Shown: piece after piece, positions 34,370 through 43,842 of the stretch
Numbering within the stretch: position 1 is the stretch's first letter
Layout: every line of letters starts with the position of its first letter
Origin: Streptomyces sp. NL15-2K
GTDB taxonomy: Bacteria > Actinomycetota > Actinomycetes > Streptomycetales > Streptomycetaceae
Direction: 5' to 3'
Assembly: GCF_030551255.1 (NCBI RefSeq)
Contig: NZ_CP130630.1
Coordinates: 682,001-746,000 of the forward strand
DNA: 64,000 bases
Position numbers and translations under genes: made by a program
The notes under the pieces: model-generated
What the model saw: only the letters and a program-made list of their open reading frames with translations
Databases searched by the model: none
Told to the model about the DNA's origin: nothing

Positions 34370-35719
34370 TCACCCTTCCCACACGCCGGGCACCAGCTCA
34401 CGGACCCGCACCGGCCGCCCCGTCTCGAAGCACCGGTTCGCCGCGAGTCCGACGGCGAGGGCGAGGGCGCCGTCGCGTTCGGTGGCCGTCGGGTGAGCCG
34501 TCGCACCGGTGTCCGTCGGCTGATCCGGGTCCACCGGGCCGAAGAGCGCGTCGAGCATGCGTGGGTCGCCGCCGCCGTGGGCCTCGTGGACGGTCACGAG
34601 CGGGACCTCCACCGGTGGCCGCCACAGCGGACGCAGGGTGAGGCGTGCCCCGCCCGCCTGCTCGGCGGCCGTGTCGCCGTGCAGCGCGCCGCTGCCCGAG
34701 GTGATCCGGCCCCGGGGCGGCTGCCAGCGGCTCTCCTCCACCTCCAACTCCAGGCGGCCCGCACTGCCGTTGAACATCACCCGGTAGCCCTCCCACGGGG
34801 AGTAGGCCGTCAGGTGGTACGTCATCGTCGTGCCCCGGGTGTGGCGCACCAGGACCGCCATGTCGTCCTCGATGGTGACGGGCCCGTCGAAGACGTTGCG
34901 GTCACGGACGTAGCCGTCGTCCTGCTCGGCGTCCAGGTAGAGGGCGCGCAGGGTGTCGTCGGCCGCGAGGTCCAGGGCGAAGGGGTCGTCGGCGGCCGGG
35001 GCGGCGCCGTGGGCCCGGTCGTAGTCCCGGCGCAGTCCGTGGCGTTCGCCCGCCTCACGGCCGTAGAAACCGAGCCGTCCGTAGCCGAAGACCTCCTGCG
35101 GCTCGTCGGCGAGCCACCAGTTGACCAGGTCGAAGTGGTGACTCGACTTGTGCACCATGAGGCCGCCGCTGTTGCGCTTGTCCCGGTGCCAGCGGCGGAA
35201 GTAGTCCGCGCCGTGCCGTACGTCGAGCAGCCACTCGAAGTGGAGGGACAGGACCTCGCCGATCGCGCCGTCGGCGAGCAGTGAGCGGACCTTCTCGTGG
35301 ACGGGGTTGAAGCGGTAGTTGAAGGCGACGGTCAGGGAGTTGCCGGTGTCCCGGACCGTGTCGAGGATGCGGGCGCAGCGGTCGGCGTCGACGGTCATGG
35401 GTTTCTCGGTGATCACCCGGCAGCCGGCCTTCAGTGCCGGGACGATGTAGCGGTCGTGCTCGGCGTCCACGGTGGTGACGACGACCTCGTCGACGGCCTC
35501 CTTGACGAGCATGTCGGTGAAGCTCTCGGGCTCCCACTCGGAGGCGACGGGCTCACCGGCCGCGGCCAACAGCCCGTTGTGGAAGGCCATCCGGGTGGGG
35601 CTCGGATCGCAGAGGGCGGTGACGAGGTGGTCCGGGCGTTCGGCGAGGGCACGGGTGAACATCTGGGCGCGGTGACCGGTGCCGACGACTGCTGCGCGGT
35701 GACGGGTGGTTCGGCTCAT
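34370..35719 (-). CDS. Gfo/Idh/MocA family NAD(P)-dependent oxidoreductase
   Basis: A 449-residue cytoplasmic protein from ATG 35719. The N-terminal Rossmann fold carries VVGTGHRAQMF (residues about 10-20), and the family EKP motif (ITEKPMTV, about 105-112) is present. The C-terminal alpha/beta domain has the HHFDLVNWW stretch, typical of sugar or inositol dehydrogenases of this superfamily. At 449 residues it is longer than the usual 340-400 because of an acidic insert (about residues 250-300). The gene is divergent from a secreted hydrolase across 177 bases and follows the PKS operon end-on, so a role in the polyketide pathway is unlikely but not excluded. Substrate unknown; probably a carbohydrate derivative. 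Confidence 0.88.
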   Translation of the reverse strand: MSRTTRHRAAVVGTGHRAQMFTRALAERPDHLVTALCDPSPTRMAFHNGLLAAAGEPVASEWEPESFTDMLVKEAVDEVVVTTVDAEHDRYIVPALKAGCRVITEKPMTVDADRCARILDTVRDTGNSLTVAFNYRFNPVHEKVRSLLADGAIGEVLSLHFEWLLDVRHGADYFRRWHRDKRNSGGLMVHKSSHHFDLVNWWLADEPQEVFGYGRLGFYGREAGERHGLRRDYDRAHGAAPAADDPFALDLAADDTLRALYLDAEQDDGYVRDRNVFDGPVTIEDDMAVLVRHTRGTTMTYHLTAYSPWEGYRVMFNGSAGRLELEVEESRWQPPRGRITSGSGALHGDTAAEQAGGARLTLRPLWRPPVEVPLVTVHEAHGGGDPRMLDALFGPVDPDQPTDTGATAHPTATERDGALALAVGLAANRCFETGRPVRVRELVPGVWEG

Positions 35720-35732
35720 GGAAAGCGCTTCC
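35720..35732. promoter_or_regulatory. Palindrome of LacI-operator type at the oxidoreductase start
   Basis: GGAAAGCGCTTCC is a near-perfect inverted repeat around GCGC, touching the start codon of the Gfo/Idh gene where its ribosome site lies. The AGCGCT core resembles operators of LacI-family sugar regulators in actinobacteria. No such regulator is encoded nearby, so this is a candidate only. Confidence 0.35.
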
Positions 35733-35896
35733 CCCGCGAGGGAGCCGACTACGCCCGGTGGCTTGATCGCATCGCTCGGCCGAGACGGGTTCCCCTGCAC
35801 AGACAACCCACAGGCCTCCCCTTTCCGTCCTCTGTGACACGTGAGGCCCCCGGGACCGACGGGGCGCCCGCGCTCGGGGGTTTGAGGAGAGGACCA

Positions 35897-38674
35897 TTGA
35901 TCCGTGCCCGGCGAATATGTGTGACCGCCGTGGCGGTGCTGGCGGCCCTGGCGGGGTCGCCCGGACTGGCACAGGCCCAACAACCAAGACACGCAGGGCC
36001 GTTGACCGCCGCGCCCGCCGACAGCGAGCTTCCGCCGGGCTGGCGGTTCAGCGGCGAGGGCACCGCACGTGAACTGGTCTGGCGTGCGCCTGAGCGCGTG
36101 CCCATGGGGGACGCGCGCGTCGAGTTCCACGCCGGGGGCCGGTTGCTCGGTCTGCCGAAGGCCGGGAAGGACGGCCGGACGTTCCGGCTGGACCTCGACG
36201 AGGCCCGCGACACTCAACTGACGGATCTTCAAGTGCTCGCCGCGGGCCGCCGGTTGGACGCGAAGGCCCATGAGGCCGACAAGCCCCGTGACCGGGCCGC
36301 CGCCAAACCGCCGGCTCCGCTGCCGCCGGGCGCCGTAGACCCCGGGAAGCCCGGCTCGTACCGCACGGTCAGCGGCGCGTACGACCTGGACCCGGTGCGA
36401 CTGCCCGGGTTCAAGGCCCCGGTCGAGATGCGCGCCGAGGTGGTGGCTCCGAAGGGGGCCAACGGCAGCCGCCCGCTCGCGCTCTTCCTGCACGGCCGCC
36501 ACCCCACCTGTTACAAGCCGGGCACCGAGGAGGACGTGAACATCGACTGGCCCTGCCCGGCCGGATTCAAGGAGATCCCCAGCCACAAGGGCTATCTGCG
36601 CGACCAGAAGCTCCTGGCCTCCCAGGGCTATGTGACGGTGTCGATCTCGGCCAACGGCATCAACGGCCAGGACTCGGAGGCCGAGGACGCCGGTGCACAG
36701 GCCCGTTCGTCGCTGGTGCGGCAGCACCTGGCCCGCTGGGCCGACTGGGCCGCCCGCCCGGCCACGGCACCGGCCGTCGTACGCGACGCGCCGAAGGCCG
36801 ATCTGTCCCGCGTCCTGCTGGTCGGTCACTCGCGCGGCGGCGAAGGCGTGAACCGGGCCGCCATGGACAGCCTCTACCCGCCGCCCGCCGCCCAGGACGG
36901 CTACCGGGGCCCGGTGCGCTGGAAGGTGCGCGGGACCGTGCTCATCGGACCGACGATCTTCGGCCAGAATCCGGTCGCGGACGTGCCGTCGGTGACGATC
37001 CTGCCCGGCTGCGACGGCGACGTCTCCGACCTCCAGGGCGAGGTGTACGTCGACGGGACGCGCGGCGTGAGCCGCGGCACCTCGCTGCACAGCGCCGTGT
37101 ACATGATCGGCGCCAACCACAACTACTTCAACAGCGAGTGGACCCCGGGCCAGGCCGAGGCGCCCGCCTGGGACGACTTCTGGGACGACGAGGAGCAGCG
37201 GGACCCGGTGTGCTCGCCGGGCACCGCCACCCGGCTGACCGCCGACCAGCAGCACCAGGCCGGCGCCACCTACATCGCCGCGGCGGCCCGGCTGTTCGTC
37301 GCCGGCGACGACCGGGTGCGCCCGCTGCTCGACGGCTCGGGCAAGCGGGCCCCCTCGGCGGATCCCGCCCGTGTCCTGACGCATGCCGTGGGCGGCAAGC
37401 GGGGCGCCGGGTTCCTGCCCGACGGGAAGGTCACGGTGACCGGCGGCCGGCTGTGCTCGGCGGTGGACCCCGATCCGGCCTTCTCCTGTCTGGGCTCCGT
37501 CACCTCGGGGGCGTCCCCGCACTTCGCGACGTGGGACACGGAACGCGAGACGGGTCGCCGTGCGGTGGAACTGAACTGGTCCGAGCCGGGAGCGGTGACC
37601 CGGGTGCGGCCCGCGGCGCCACTCTCGCTCGCCGGCGCCGACAGCCTGGCGCTGCGGGTGTTCGTACCGCCGAACACCACCAGGACCGAACTCGACGTTG
37701 CTCTCAGCGACTCCTCGGGCCGCCGCGCCTCCCTCGGCCGGGTCCGGGTCGACGGGCTGCCGGGCAGCGACCGTACGGCCTCGTACTGGGCGCGTGAGGT
37801 GCGCGTGCCGCTCACGGCCGCCGTCCGGGCCGGTCTCGACCTCAAGCACGTCAAGTCCCTCGAGATGACGCCGCGTTCGCGGTCGGGGCAGGCCTGGCTG
37901 ATGGACGCCTGGGGCTGGCGCCCGGGTACGCCCGCGGTCAAGGAGGCGGCGCTGCCGCGCGTCGACATCGGCCGCACGACGGTGCGGGAGGGCGACTCCG
38001 GCGTCCGTACGTACCGGGTTCCGGTCCAGGTGACCGGGAAGGGCAGCGGCCAGGTCCGCGTGTACGTCATCGACCCGGACACCGGCGAGGCGAAGGACCG
38101 GCTCGTCACGGTGCGGCCCGGCGGGCACGACATCGACGTGCCGGTGGAGGTGACGGGCAACACGCGCTTCTCGTACGAGACGCAGCACTACATCGTCGTG
38201 AAGGCGGTGCGGAACGCGGTCGTCGGCTCGCACCGCGGTGGGGTCATGGTGGAGAACGACGATCTCATGCCCACGGTCAGCGTGGCGCCGGTCGCGGACC
38301 GGGTCACCGAGGGGCAGCCGCTGACCTGGCGGGTGTCGCTGTCCCAGGCCGCCGACGTGGAACTGTCGTACGGCTTCGTGGTCACCCCGGTCGCCGGGGG
38401 CACGGAGCTGTCCACGAAGGACGTCGATCCGGAGTGGCTCCTGGAGAACTCCGGCGCCTCACCGGATCCTGAGCGCCCGCTGTCCGAATTGGAGGGCTTC
38501 TCCGTGTGGGCGTCCGTGCCTCCCGGGGAGACCGGCGGGAACGTGACCGTGCCCACGGTGAAGGACGCGGTGGCCGAGCCTGCCGAGTCCGTGCGCTTCC
38601 AGTTCCTCGACGACTGGGGGCAGCCGCAGGAGGGCGGGCCGGTGCTGACCGGCACCGTGCTGGACGCGTCGTAG
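35897..38674 (+). CDS. Large secreted alpha/beta hydrolase with Calx-beta-like C-terminal repeats
   Basis: Start is TTG 35897, with GAGGAG eight bases upstream; this start alone yields a clean signal peptide (Arg-rich n-region, hydrophobic AVAVLAALAGS, AxA-like LAQAQ cleavage). The 925-residue product is exported. The catalytic part (about residues 150-480) contains LFLHGRHPTC and the nucleophile elbow GHSRGG, as in alpha/beta hydrolases, with later Asp and His residues (GANHNYF). Beyond it are a beta-rich segment and two Calx-beta-like segments near residues 690-920 (VREGDSGVRTYRVPV, VTEGQPLTWRVSL). The substrate is unknown; an esterase or lipase-type role outside the cell is the best guess. 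A strong hairpin follows the stop codon. Confidence 0.85.
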   Translation: MIRARRICVTAVAVLAALAGSPGLAQAQQPRHAGPLTAAPADSELPPGWRFSGEGTARELVWRAPERVPMGDARVEFHAGGRLLGLPKAGKDGRTFRLDLDEARDTQLTDLQVLAAGRRLDAKAHEADKPRDRAAAKPPAPLPPGAVDPGKPGSYRTVSGAYDLDPVRLPGFKAPVEMRAEVVAPKGANGSRPLALFLHGRHPTCYKPGTEEDVNIDWPCPAGFKEIPSHKGYLRDQKLLASQGYVTVSISANGINGQDSEAEDAGAQARSSLVRQHLARWADWAARPATAPAVVRDAPKADLSRVLLVGHSRGGEGVNRAAMDSLYPPPAAQDGYRGPVRWKVRGTVLIGPTIFGQNPVADVPSVTILPGCDGDVSDLQGEVYVDGTRGVSRGTSLHSAVYMIGANHNYFNSEWTPGQAEAPAWDDFWDDEEQRDPVCSPGTATRLTADQQHQAGATYIAAAARLFVAGDDRVRPLLDGSGKRAPSADPARVLTHAVGGKRGAGFLPDGKVTVTGGRLCSAVDPDPAFSCLGSVTSGASPHFATWDTERETGRRAVELNWSEPGAVTRVRPAAPLSLAGADSLALRVFVPPNTTRTELDVALSDSSGRRASLGRVRVDGLPGSDRTASYWAREVRVPLTAAVRAGLDLKHVKSLEMTPRSRSGQAWLMDAWGWRPGTPAVKEAALPRVDIGRTTVREGDSGVRTYRVPVQVTGKGSGQVRVYVIDPDTGEAKDRLVTVRPGGHDIDVPVEVTGNTRFSYETQHYIVVKAVRNAVVGSHRGGVMVENDDLMPTVSVAPVADRVTEGQPLTWRVSLSQAADVELSYGFVVTPVAGGTELSTKDVDPEWLLENSGASPDPERPLSELEGFSVWASVPPGETGGNVTVPTVKDAVAEPAESVRFQFLDDWGQPQEGGPVLTGTVLDAS

Positions 38675-38689
38675 CCCGGGAATGACGCG

Positions 38690-38720
38690 AGAGGGGCGGG
38701 CCTGCGTGGCCCGCCCCTCT
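38690..38720. terminator. Hairpin terminator between convergent genes
   Basis: A perfect 13-bp inverted repeat (38690-38702 and 38708-38720) with a 5-base loop starts 15 bases after the secreted hydrolase stop. The convergent PPOX gene ends 17 bases beyond it, so the hairpin can serve both strands. Confidence 0.85.
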
Positions 38721-38749
38721 TGTCATGCCGCGAGTTGTCATGCCGCGAG
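38720..38749. repeat. 15-bp perfect tandem duplication across the PPOX gene stop codon
   Basis: TTGTCATGCCGCGAG occurs twice back to back (38720-38734 and 38735-38749). On the minus strand each copy reads CTCGCGGCATGACAA, so the last three codons and the TGA of the PPOX gene are duplicated just past the real stop. It looks like a recent slippage or repair event with no coding effect. Confidence 0.85.
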
Positions 38750-39124
38750 CGTCAGCCGTATGCCGACGGTCCCGGCCGGCCCGCGGCGCAGTCGGCTGCC
38801 GAGAAGGGTGATGCGGCCGGCGATGCCGTACTTGCGGGCGACGAGCTCGCGGTAGCGGGCCGTGGTCTGCGGGTCGCACAGTTCGGCGGTGGCCGGTACC
38901 TGGTCGCCGGTCGGGTTGCCGCGCGCGTCGCAGGGTCCGACGAGGACGTCGCCGCGCGCCCGGATCCGCTTCACCTTCCAGGAGTCGGCGGCCGTCCACG
39001 CACCGAGCGCGTCGCCGTCGCGCACCACCCACACCGGGGTGGCGACCGGGGTGCCATTCCTGCGGTAGCTGGTGATCAGGAGGTACTTGCCCGCACCGAG
39101 CCGGTCCAGCGACGTGTCGTCCAT
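38738..39124 (-). CDS. PPOX-class (pyridoxamine 5'-phosphate oxidase-like) probable F420-dependent protein
   Basis: A 128-residue single-domain split-barrel protein. It opens with KYLLITSYRRNGTPVATPVWVV, the typical first strands of the TIGR03666-type PPOX family, and includes WKVKRIRARGDVLVGPCDARGN, the flavin/F420 phosphate-binding region. Length matches the family (about 130-145). Such proteins bind F420 or FMN and act as oxidoreductases of unknown substrates in actinobacteria. The gene stands alone: convergent with the secreted hydrolase across a terminator, and co-directional 57 bases after the MalY-type gene, with which it may be co-transcribed. Confidence 0.88.
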   Translation of the reverse strand: MDDTSLDRLGAGKYLLITSYRRNGTPVATPVWVVRDGDALGAWTAADSWKVKRIRARGDVLVGPCDARGNPTGDQVPATAELCDPQTTARYRELVARKYGIAGRITLLGSRLRRGPAGTVGIRLTLAA

Positions 39125-39181
39125 GGCGGGCAGTCTAGGGCCCTAAGCACCGGCGAACCGTCGGCGTCCCGCTGGTCGTCG

Positions 39182-40357
39182 TCAGTCGAGCGCCGCCGCC
39201 ATCCGCCGTACCGCCTCCTCGACGATCTCCGGCGACGTCGCGAAGTTCAGGCGTACGTGCCCGGCCCCACCGGTGCCGAAGGGGAGCCCGGAGTTGAGTG
39301 CCACCCGGCCGCGGTGCAGGAAGGCGTCCGCCGGATCGTCGCCGAGGCCGAGCGCGCGGCAGTCGAGCCAGGCGAGGTACGTGGCCGCGCCTGGGCGATA
39401 GGTGATCCCGGGCAGGTGCTCGGCGAGCAGCTCCGTGAGCAGACGCCGGTTGGCGTCGAGCCCGGTCAGCAGAGCGTCCAGCCAGGCGGTGCCGTCGCGC
39501 AGGGCGGCGGTGTGGGCGATGACGCCGACGTGGCTCGGTCCGTGGCCGACCTCCTCGGGCAGCCGGGCGAGGTCGGCGGCGGCCGCGGGCCCCGCGACAG
39601 CCAGCGCGGCCTTCAGGCCCGCCAGGTTCCACGCCTTCGACGCCGACATCAGCGACAGACCGCTCTCGCCGCCCGGCACGCTCAGATACGGCACGAAGTC
39701 CGCGCCGACGACGAGCGGGGCGTGGATCTCGTCGGCGACGACGCGCACGCCGTAACGGTCGGCGAGTGCGGCGACGGCGGTCAGTTCAGCGGCGGTGTGC
39801 ACGGTGCCGGTCGGGTTGTGCGGGCTGCACAGCAGGTAGGCGGCCCGCCGTCCGTCCGCGACCGCCCCGGCGAAGGTCTCCTCCAGGACGGCGAGGTCGA
39901 TGCGGCCGTGCGCCCCGAGCGGGGCCTCGACCACCCGCCGGTCCATGTTCCCCACGAACTGGAAGAACGGCGGATACACGGGCGGGTTCACGACCACCGG
40001 GTCTCCGGGTCCGGTGACCAGCTTGAGCATCTCGACGACGCCCAGCATCACGTCCGGCACGATCGCGGTGCGCTCCACCGCGAGCCCGTCCCAGCCCCAC
40101 CGCTTGTCGGCGAACGCGGCGAGCGCCTCGGCGTACGCGGTGCCGGCCGGGTAGCCGGTGTCCCCGAGCGCGAGAGCGTCGGTGACCGCGCGGACCACGG
40201 GTTCGGCGAGCGGTACGTCCATCTCGGCCACCCACAGCGGCAGGACGTCCCCGGGGTAGGTGCGCCATTTCATGCTCGTACGGCGTCGGAGGCGGTCGAG
40301 GTCGAGTGCGCGCAGGGGATTCGGTTCACCGGACGTGTCGTGCGGGATCCTGGTCAT
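39182..40357 (-). CDS. MalY/PatB-type PLP-dependent aminotransferase or cystathionine beta-lyase
   Basis: A 391-residue fold-type I PLP enzyme from ATG 40357. Signature residues: [10 protein letters not shown] near the N-terminus, CSPHNPTG (cofactor loop), [11 protein letters not shown] (Asp contacting the pyridine nitrogen) and [12 protein letters not shown] (Schiff-base Lys), ending with a C-terminal VRLNFATS. This set is typical of MalY/PatB proteins, which cleave C-S bonds of cystathionine or cysteine conjugates. No partner pathway gene is adjacent. The start lies only 25 bases from the divergent DUF3800-like gene, so promoters must overlap or reach into coding sequence. Confidence 0.88.
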   Translation of the reverse strand: MTRIPHDTSGEPNPLRALDLDRLRRRTSMKWRTYPGDVLPLWVAEMDVPLAEPVVRAVTDALALGDTGYPAGTAYAEALAAFADKRWGWDGLAVERTAIVPDVMLGVVEMLKLVTGPGDPVVVNPPVYPPFFQFVGNMDRRVVEAPLGAHGRIDLAVLEETFAGAVADGRRAAYLLCSPHNPTGTVHTAAELTAVAALADRYGVRVVADEIHAPLVVGADFVPYLSVPGGESGLSLMSASKAWNLAGLKAALAVAGPAAAADLARLPEEVGHGPSHVGVIAHTAALRDGTAWLDALLTGLDANRRLLTELLAEHLPGITYRPGAATYLAWLDCRALGLGDDPADAFLHRGRVALNSGLPFGTGGAGHVRLNFATSPEIVEEAVRRMAAALD

Positions 40358-40382
40358 GGGGCACAAGATAAGGGGCTGTGGT

Positions 40383-41429
40383 GTGACCTGGGAACGTGAG
40401 GACGCGGCGGTACGGGGGACGCGGCCGGTGCCGGCCGACGGGTCGCTGGAGGTCGCCTGCGACGAGTCGGGGTCGGACGGCGAGAATCTGACCGGCGGGA
40501 ACACCGACGTGTTCGCGCACGCGAGTGTGCGGCTGCCCGTGGAGTCGGCCGCCGCGTCCGTGCAGGAGACACGGGACCGGATCCGCTCGCCCGCCGAGGA
40601 GTACAAGGCCAACCATCTGCTGCGGGAGAAGCACCGGGCCGTTCTTGAGTGGCTGCTCGCGCCCGCGGGGCCGATTCACGGTCAGGCGCACGTGCATCTG
40701 ACCGAGAAGGCGTTCTTCGTCGTGGACCGGGCCGTCGATCTGCTGCTCGGCGGCGGTCCGCCGGAGGCCGTCACGCTGTTCCGAGCGGGACGGCGGGAGC
40801 TCGGGGACGAGCGGTGGCGGGATTTCCTGGCATCCGCCAACCAGCTGCTGCGGGTGCGCAACGACGGTGCGCCGCAGGCGCCCGCCGACGCCTTCTTCCA
40901 CATGGTCGACGCGCTGTGTCAGGGGCGGCCTGATACGGCCGTGTCGGGGATCCTCGAACGGCTCGCGGCGGCCCGGCCCCGTGCGGACGCCTATCGGGTG
41001 CGGGTGGCGGACGGGCCCACGCTGATTCCGGTCCTCAATCCCCTGCTGCCCGCGATCGTCGCGACGGCCGCGTACTGGAGCGCGGGCGGGCACACGGTCC
41101 GGCTGGTCCACGACCGGCAGAACATGCTGACGCCGGACCGCATCGCCTGGATCGAGGAGACGGCCCGGCGGGCCGGTGCCCGCCTGGGCGGGTTGCGGCT
41201 GGTGGAAGCACGGCGGGATCCGCGGGTGCAGCTCGCCGACTTCCTCGCCGGGATCGCCCGGAAGATCGCCTCGGACGAGCTGAACGGCCGCGGCGACCCG
41301 GCGCTCACCGCCCTGCTGCGCCCCTACGTCGACCCGGCGTCCGTATGGGGCGACGAACGCAGCTGGCTCCGGCTCGGCCCGCCGCCCCGCACGACACCGG
41401 CCGGCCCGGCCGTACACGCCGCCGGTTGA
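40383..41429 (+). CDS. DUF3800-like protein (RNase H-like fold)
   Basis: 348 residues from GTG 40383, chosen because AAGGGG lies eight bases upstream; an ATG at 40356 is in frame but overlaps the divergent gene's start. Visible family marks are an early acidic DESG motif ([11 protein letters not shown]), a middle HDRQNML segment and a late acidic [16 protein letters not shown], the usual three acidic clusters of DUF3800. The domain is thought to be an RNase H-like nuclease or integrase relative, but biochemical function is not established. No toxin, phage or transposon genes accompany it here. The C-terminus is Pro/Ala-rich. Confidence 0.75.
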   Translation: MTWEREDAAVRGTRPVPADGSLEVACDESGSDGENLTGGNTDVFAHASVRLPVESAAASVQETRDRIRSPAEEYKANHLLREKHRAVLEWLLAPAGPIHGQAHVHLTEKAFFVVDRAVDLLLGGGPPEAVTLFRAGRRELGDERWRDFLASANQLLRVRNDGAPQAPADAFFHMVDALCQGRPDTAVSGILERLAAARPRADAYRVRVADGPTLIPVLNPLLPAIVATAAYWSAGGHTVRLVHDRQNMLTPDRIAWIEETARRAGARLGGLRLVEARRDPRVQLADFLAGIARKIASDELNGRGDPALTALLRPYVDPASVWGDERSWLRLGPPPRTTPAGPAVHAAG

Positions 41430-41564
41430 CGCCGGTCCGCCGTCTCACGAGGCAGATCACGCGAGCCGTGAACGCGCCGGTCCTCGGCCCCGTATGGAAG
41501 GAGGGCACTCAAGTACCGGAGTGCCCCACGGTGTTGACCGTATGTTCGGGTTCGGGAGCCATGC

Positions 41565-42938
41565 ATGAGGCACGCACGACGACGGGTCGTCCGGCGAGTG
41601 ACACGGCTGGCGGCCGTCGGCGGACTCCTCCTCGGAGGGACGATGGTCACGCGCGCCGTGGCGAGCGAACCTCCGGACCCCTCCGCCGTCCCGCGCACGT
41701 ACGCCCAGCAGGACGAGGACATGGGGGCGGGGCTCGTCTCGCGGCTCGGCACCTCCCGTACGGCGGGCACCTGGATCGGTGACGACGGCCGGCCGGTCGT
41801 CGCGGTCACCGACGAGGACGCGGCCGCCGAGGTCCGGCGGGCGGGCGCCGAGGCGAAGATGGTGTCGCACAGCATGAACGAGCTCAAGTCGGCGACCACG
41901 ACGCTGCGTTCGGCACCGCGGGTCACCGGCACCGCATGGGCCATGGACTACCGGACCAATCAGGTGGTGGTACGGGGCGACAGCACCGTCTCCGCCACCG
42001 ACTGGTCCCGGATGACCCAGACGGCGGACCGCATCGGCAGCTTCGTCCGCATGGAGCGCACCGAGGGCACCTTCACGACCCGGCTCAACGGCGCGCAGCC
42101 GATCCTGTCGACCGCCGGGCGCTGTTCGGCGGGCTTCAACGTGACCGACGGCCAGCGGGACTTCATCCTCACGGCCGGACACTGCGGGCCCAACGGATCC
42201 GTCTGGTTCGCCGACAACGGCGGCAACCGGCAGGTGGGCGAGACGACCACGCAGAGCTTCCCCGGCGACGACTACTCCCTGGTGCGGTACGACGGCGGCC
42301 GGGCGGGCGACGGTGCCGCTGTCGTGGCCATCGGTGACGGCAAGGGAGTGCAGATCACGGGCGCTGCCGATCCGGCCGTCGGACAGCGCATCTTCCGCAG
42401 CGGCAGTACGAGCGGTCTGCGCGACGGCCAGGTGACGGCGCTCAACGCCACGGTGAACTATCCCGAGGGCACCGTCACCGGTCTGATCGAGACGGACGTG
42501 TGCGCCGAACCCGGGGACAGCGGCGGGCCGATGTTCTCGGAGGGGATCGCGCTCGGGGTGACGTCGGGCGGCAGCGGCGACTGCGCGAACGGCGGCACGA
42601 CGTTCTTCCAGCCGATCACCAAGGCGCTGGACGAACTCGACGTCCAGCTGCTCGTGGCGGCCCCGCAGGGCAACGCCGGCGGGAACGGTACGCCCTCGCA
42701 GGAACCGTCCGCCTCGCCCACGAAGGGTGCGATCGCGCCCGGCGACGCCTCGCCCGGTTCGTCGGCCCCGGTGGCGGGGGCGGCGCCGCTGCTGAACCGG
42801 CTGACGGACCCGAGGAACATCGGCCCCGGGCTGCTGGTCGTCGCGGGCAGCCTGGTCGCGTTGGTGGCCACGCGGTACATCCGCGCGGAGCAGGACCGCA
42901 AGGCCTACCGGCGCTACTACTCGGCCACATGGAGCTGA
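41565..42938 (+). CDS. Trypsin-like S1 serine protease with propeptide and C-terminal membrane anchor
   Basis: 457 residues. An Arg-rich signal (RHARRRVVRRVTRLAAVGGLLL) suggests export, possibly via Tat. A streptogrisin-type pro-region follows (about residues 35-175). The protease domain shows the catalytic triad: His in LTAGHC (about 205), Asp in GDDYSLV (about 235) and Ser in PGDSGGP (about 320). After a Ser/Pro/Gly-rich spacer there is one hydrophobic segment (GPGLLVVAGSLVALVA) and a short basic/Tyr tail, giving a type I-like anchor. Secreted streptogrisins usually lack this anchor, so the enzyme likely acts at the cell surface. Start is ATG 41565; 135 bases upstream carry no other feature. 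Confidence 0.9.
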   Translation: MRHARRRVVRRVTRLAAVGGLLLGGTMVTRAVASEPPDPSAVPRTYAQQDEDMGAGLVSRLGTSRTAGTWIGDDGRPVVAVTDEDAAAEVRRAGAEAKMVSHSMNELKSATTTLRSAPRVTGTAWAMDYRTNQVVVRGDSTVSATDWSRMTQTADRIGSFVRMERTEGTFTTRLNGAQPILSTAGRCSAGFNVTDGQRDFILTAGHCGPNGSVWFADNGGNRQVGETTTQSFPGDDYSLVRYDGGRAGDGAAVVAIGDGKGVQITGAADPAVGQRIFRSGSTSGLRDGQVTALNATVNYPEGTVTGLIETDVCAEPGDSGGPMFSEGIALGVTSGGSGDCANGGTTFFQPITKALDELDVQLLVAAPQGNAGGNGTPSQEPSASPTKGAIAPGDASPGSSAPVAGAAPLLNRLTDPRNIGPGLLVVAGSLVALVATRYIRAEQDRKAYRRYYSATWS

Positions 42939-42961
42939 GCTCCCAGCAGGAAGCAGCCGCT

Positions 42962-43804
42962 TCATCCCACGCTCAGCAGAACGGTGGCCACGGCCGCGCC
43001 CAGCAGGCCCGTCGTCTGCCATCGGGTGACCTTCTCGTGCAGCAGGGCGAGGCCGAGGACCACGGGGAGCGCCGGGTAGAGGGAGGCGAGCACCACGGCG
43101 ACAGCGAGCAGCTGCCGCTGGGCGGCGAGCAGATACAGGACGAGACCGAGGGCGGCGCCCGCGCCGACCAGCAGCGCCTGGACGCACTGACCGGACGGCA
43201 TGCGCAGGTGGCCGGCGTACCGCGCCGCGCTGGGCAGCAGGACGAGGACGGCGGCGACCCGGCCCGCCGCCACCGGCCACAGTCCGCTCGCGGAGTCCGC
43301 CTGGGCGAGCGCGATGTACTGCACGGCGACTCCCGCGCTGGCCAGCAGGCCGTCCGGCACTCCCCCGGCGGAGTCCGCGCGGCCGCCGGAGACGAGCCAG
43401 AGCGCGGGCACCGTGACGACGATGCCCACCCAGGCGAGTGGCGTCGGCCGGTCCCCGAGCAGCACTCCGCACAGCACGGACAGGGCGACTGCGGTGACGG
43501 CGCTGACGGGCACGATCACGCTCATCGCGCCGCGGCTGAGCCCCCGGTTGAGGAAGTGCATGGCGCTACCGCTTCCGGCGCCGGACAGCGCTCCCCACAG
43601 CAGATCCACCGGGCGGACGGCATCGGCGGGCAGGAGCAGCGCGGCCGCGGAGGCGAGCAGGAGGCCGCCCAGTTGGCCGAGGAAGGTGACGGCGGCGAAG
43701 TGGGCGCGGCGGGACAGGATTCCGCCGGCGAAGTCGACGATGCCGTAGCAGACGGCCGAGGCCAGTGCGAGGAGGGGGCCCATCCGGTCAGGGGTGCCCC
43801 GCAC
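42962..43804 (-). CDS. EamA/DMT-family membrane transporter
   Basis: 280 residues with about ten hydrophobic segments in two five-helix halves, as in drug/metabolite transporters. The first helix begins GPLLALASAVCYGIVDF, and the second half repeats the pattern (GLLASAGVAVQYIALAQA). Length fits the family (about 280-310). Substrate unknown; EamA proteins export amino acids or metabolites. GTG 43804 gives the longest form, while ATG 43783 starts exactly at the first helix; neither has a strong ribosome site, and the shorter form is equally plausible. It is convergent with the protease gene, 23 bases apart. Confidence 0.85.
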   Translation of the reverse strand: MRGTPDRMGPLLALASAVCYGIVDFAGGILSRRAHFAAVTFLGQLGGLLLASAAALLLPADAVRPVDLLWGALSGAGSGSAMHFLNRGLSRGAMSVIVPVSAVTAVALSVLCGVLLGDRPTPLAWVGIVVTVPALWLVSGGRADSAGGVPDGLLASAGVAVQYIALAQADSASGLWPVAAGRVAAVLVLLPSAARYAGHLRMPSGQCVQALLVGAGAALGLVLYLLAAQRQLLAVAVVLASLYPALPVVLGLALLHEKVTRWQTTGLLGAAVATVLLSVG

Positions 43805-43842
43805 AGGCGGGCCGATGCCTGGCGGCGCCCCTCAGAGTGGGG

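Noticed and set aside
34370..35719. Assignment of this oxidoreductase to the polyketide pathway
   Set aside because: It has its own start region and operator-like site, and the predicted chemistry does not call for a sugar-type dehydrogenase.
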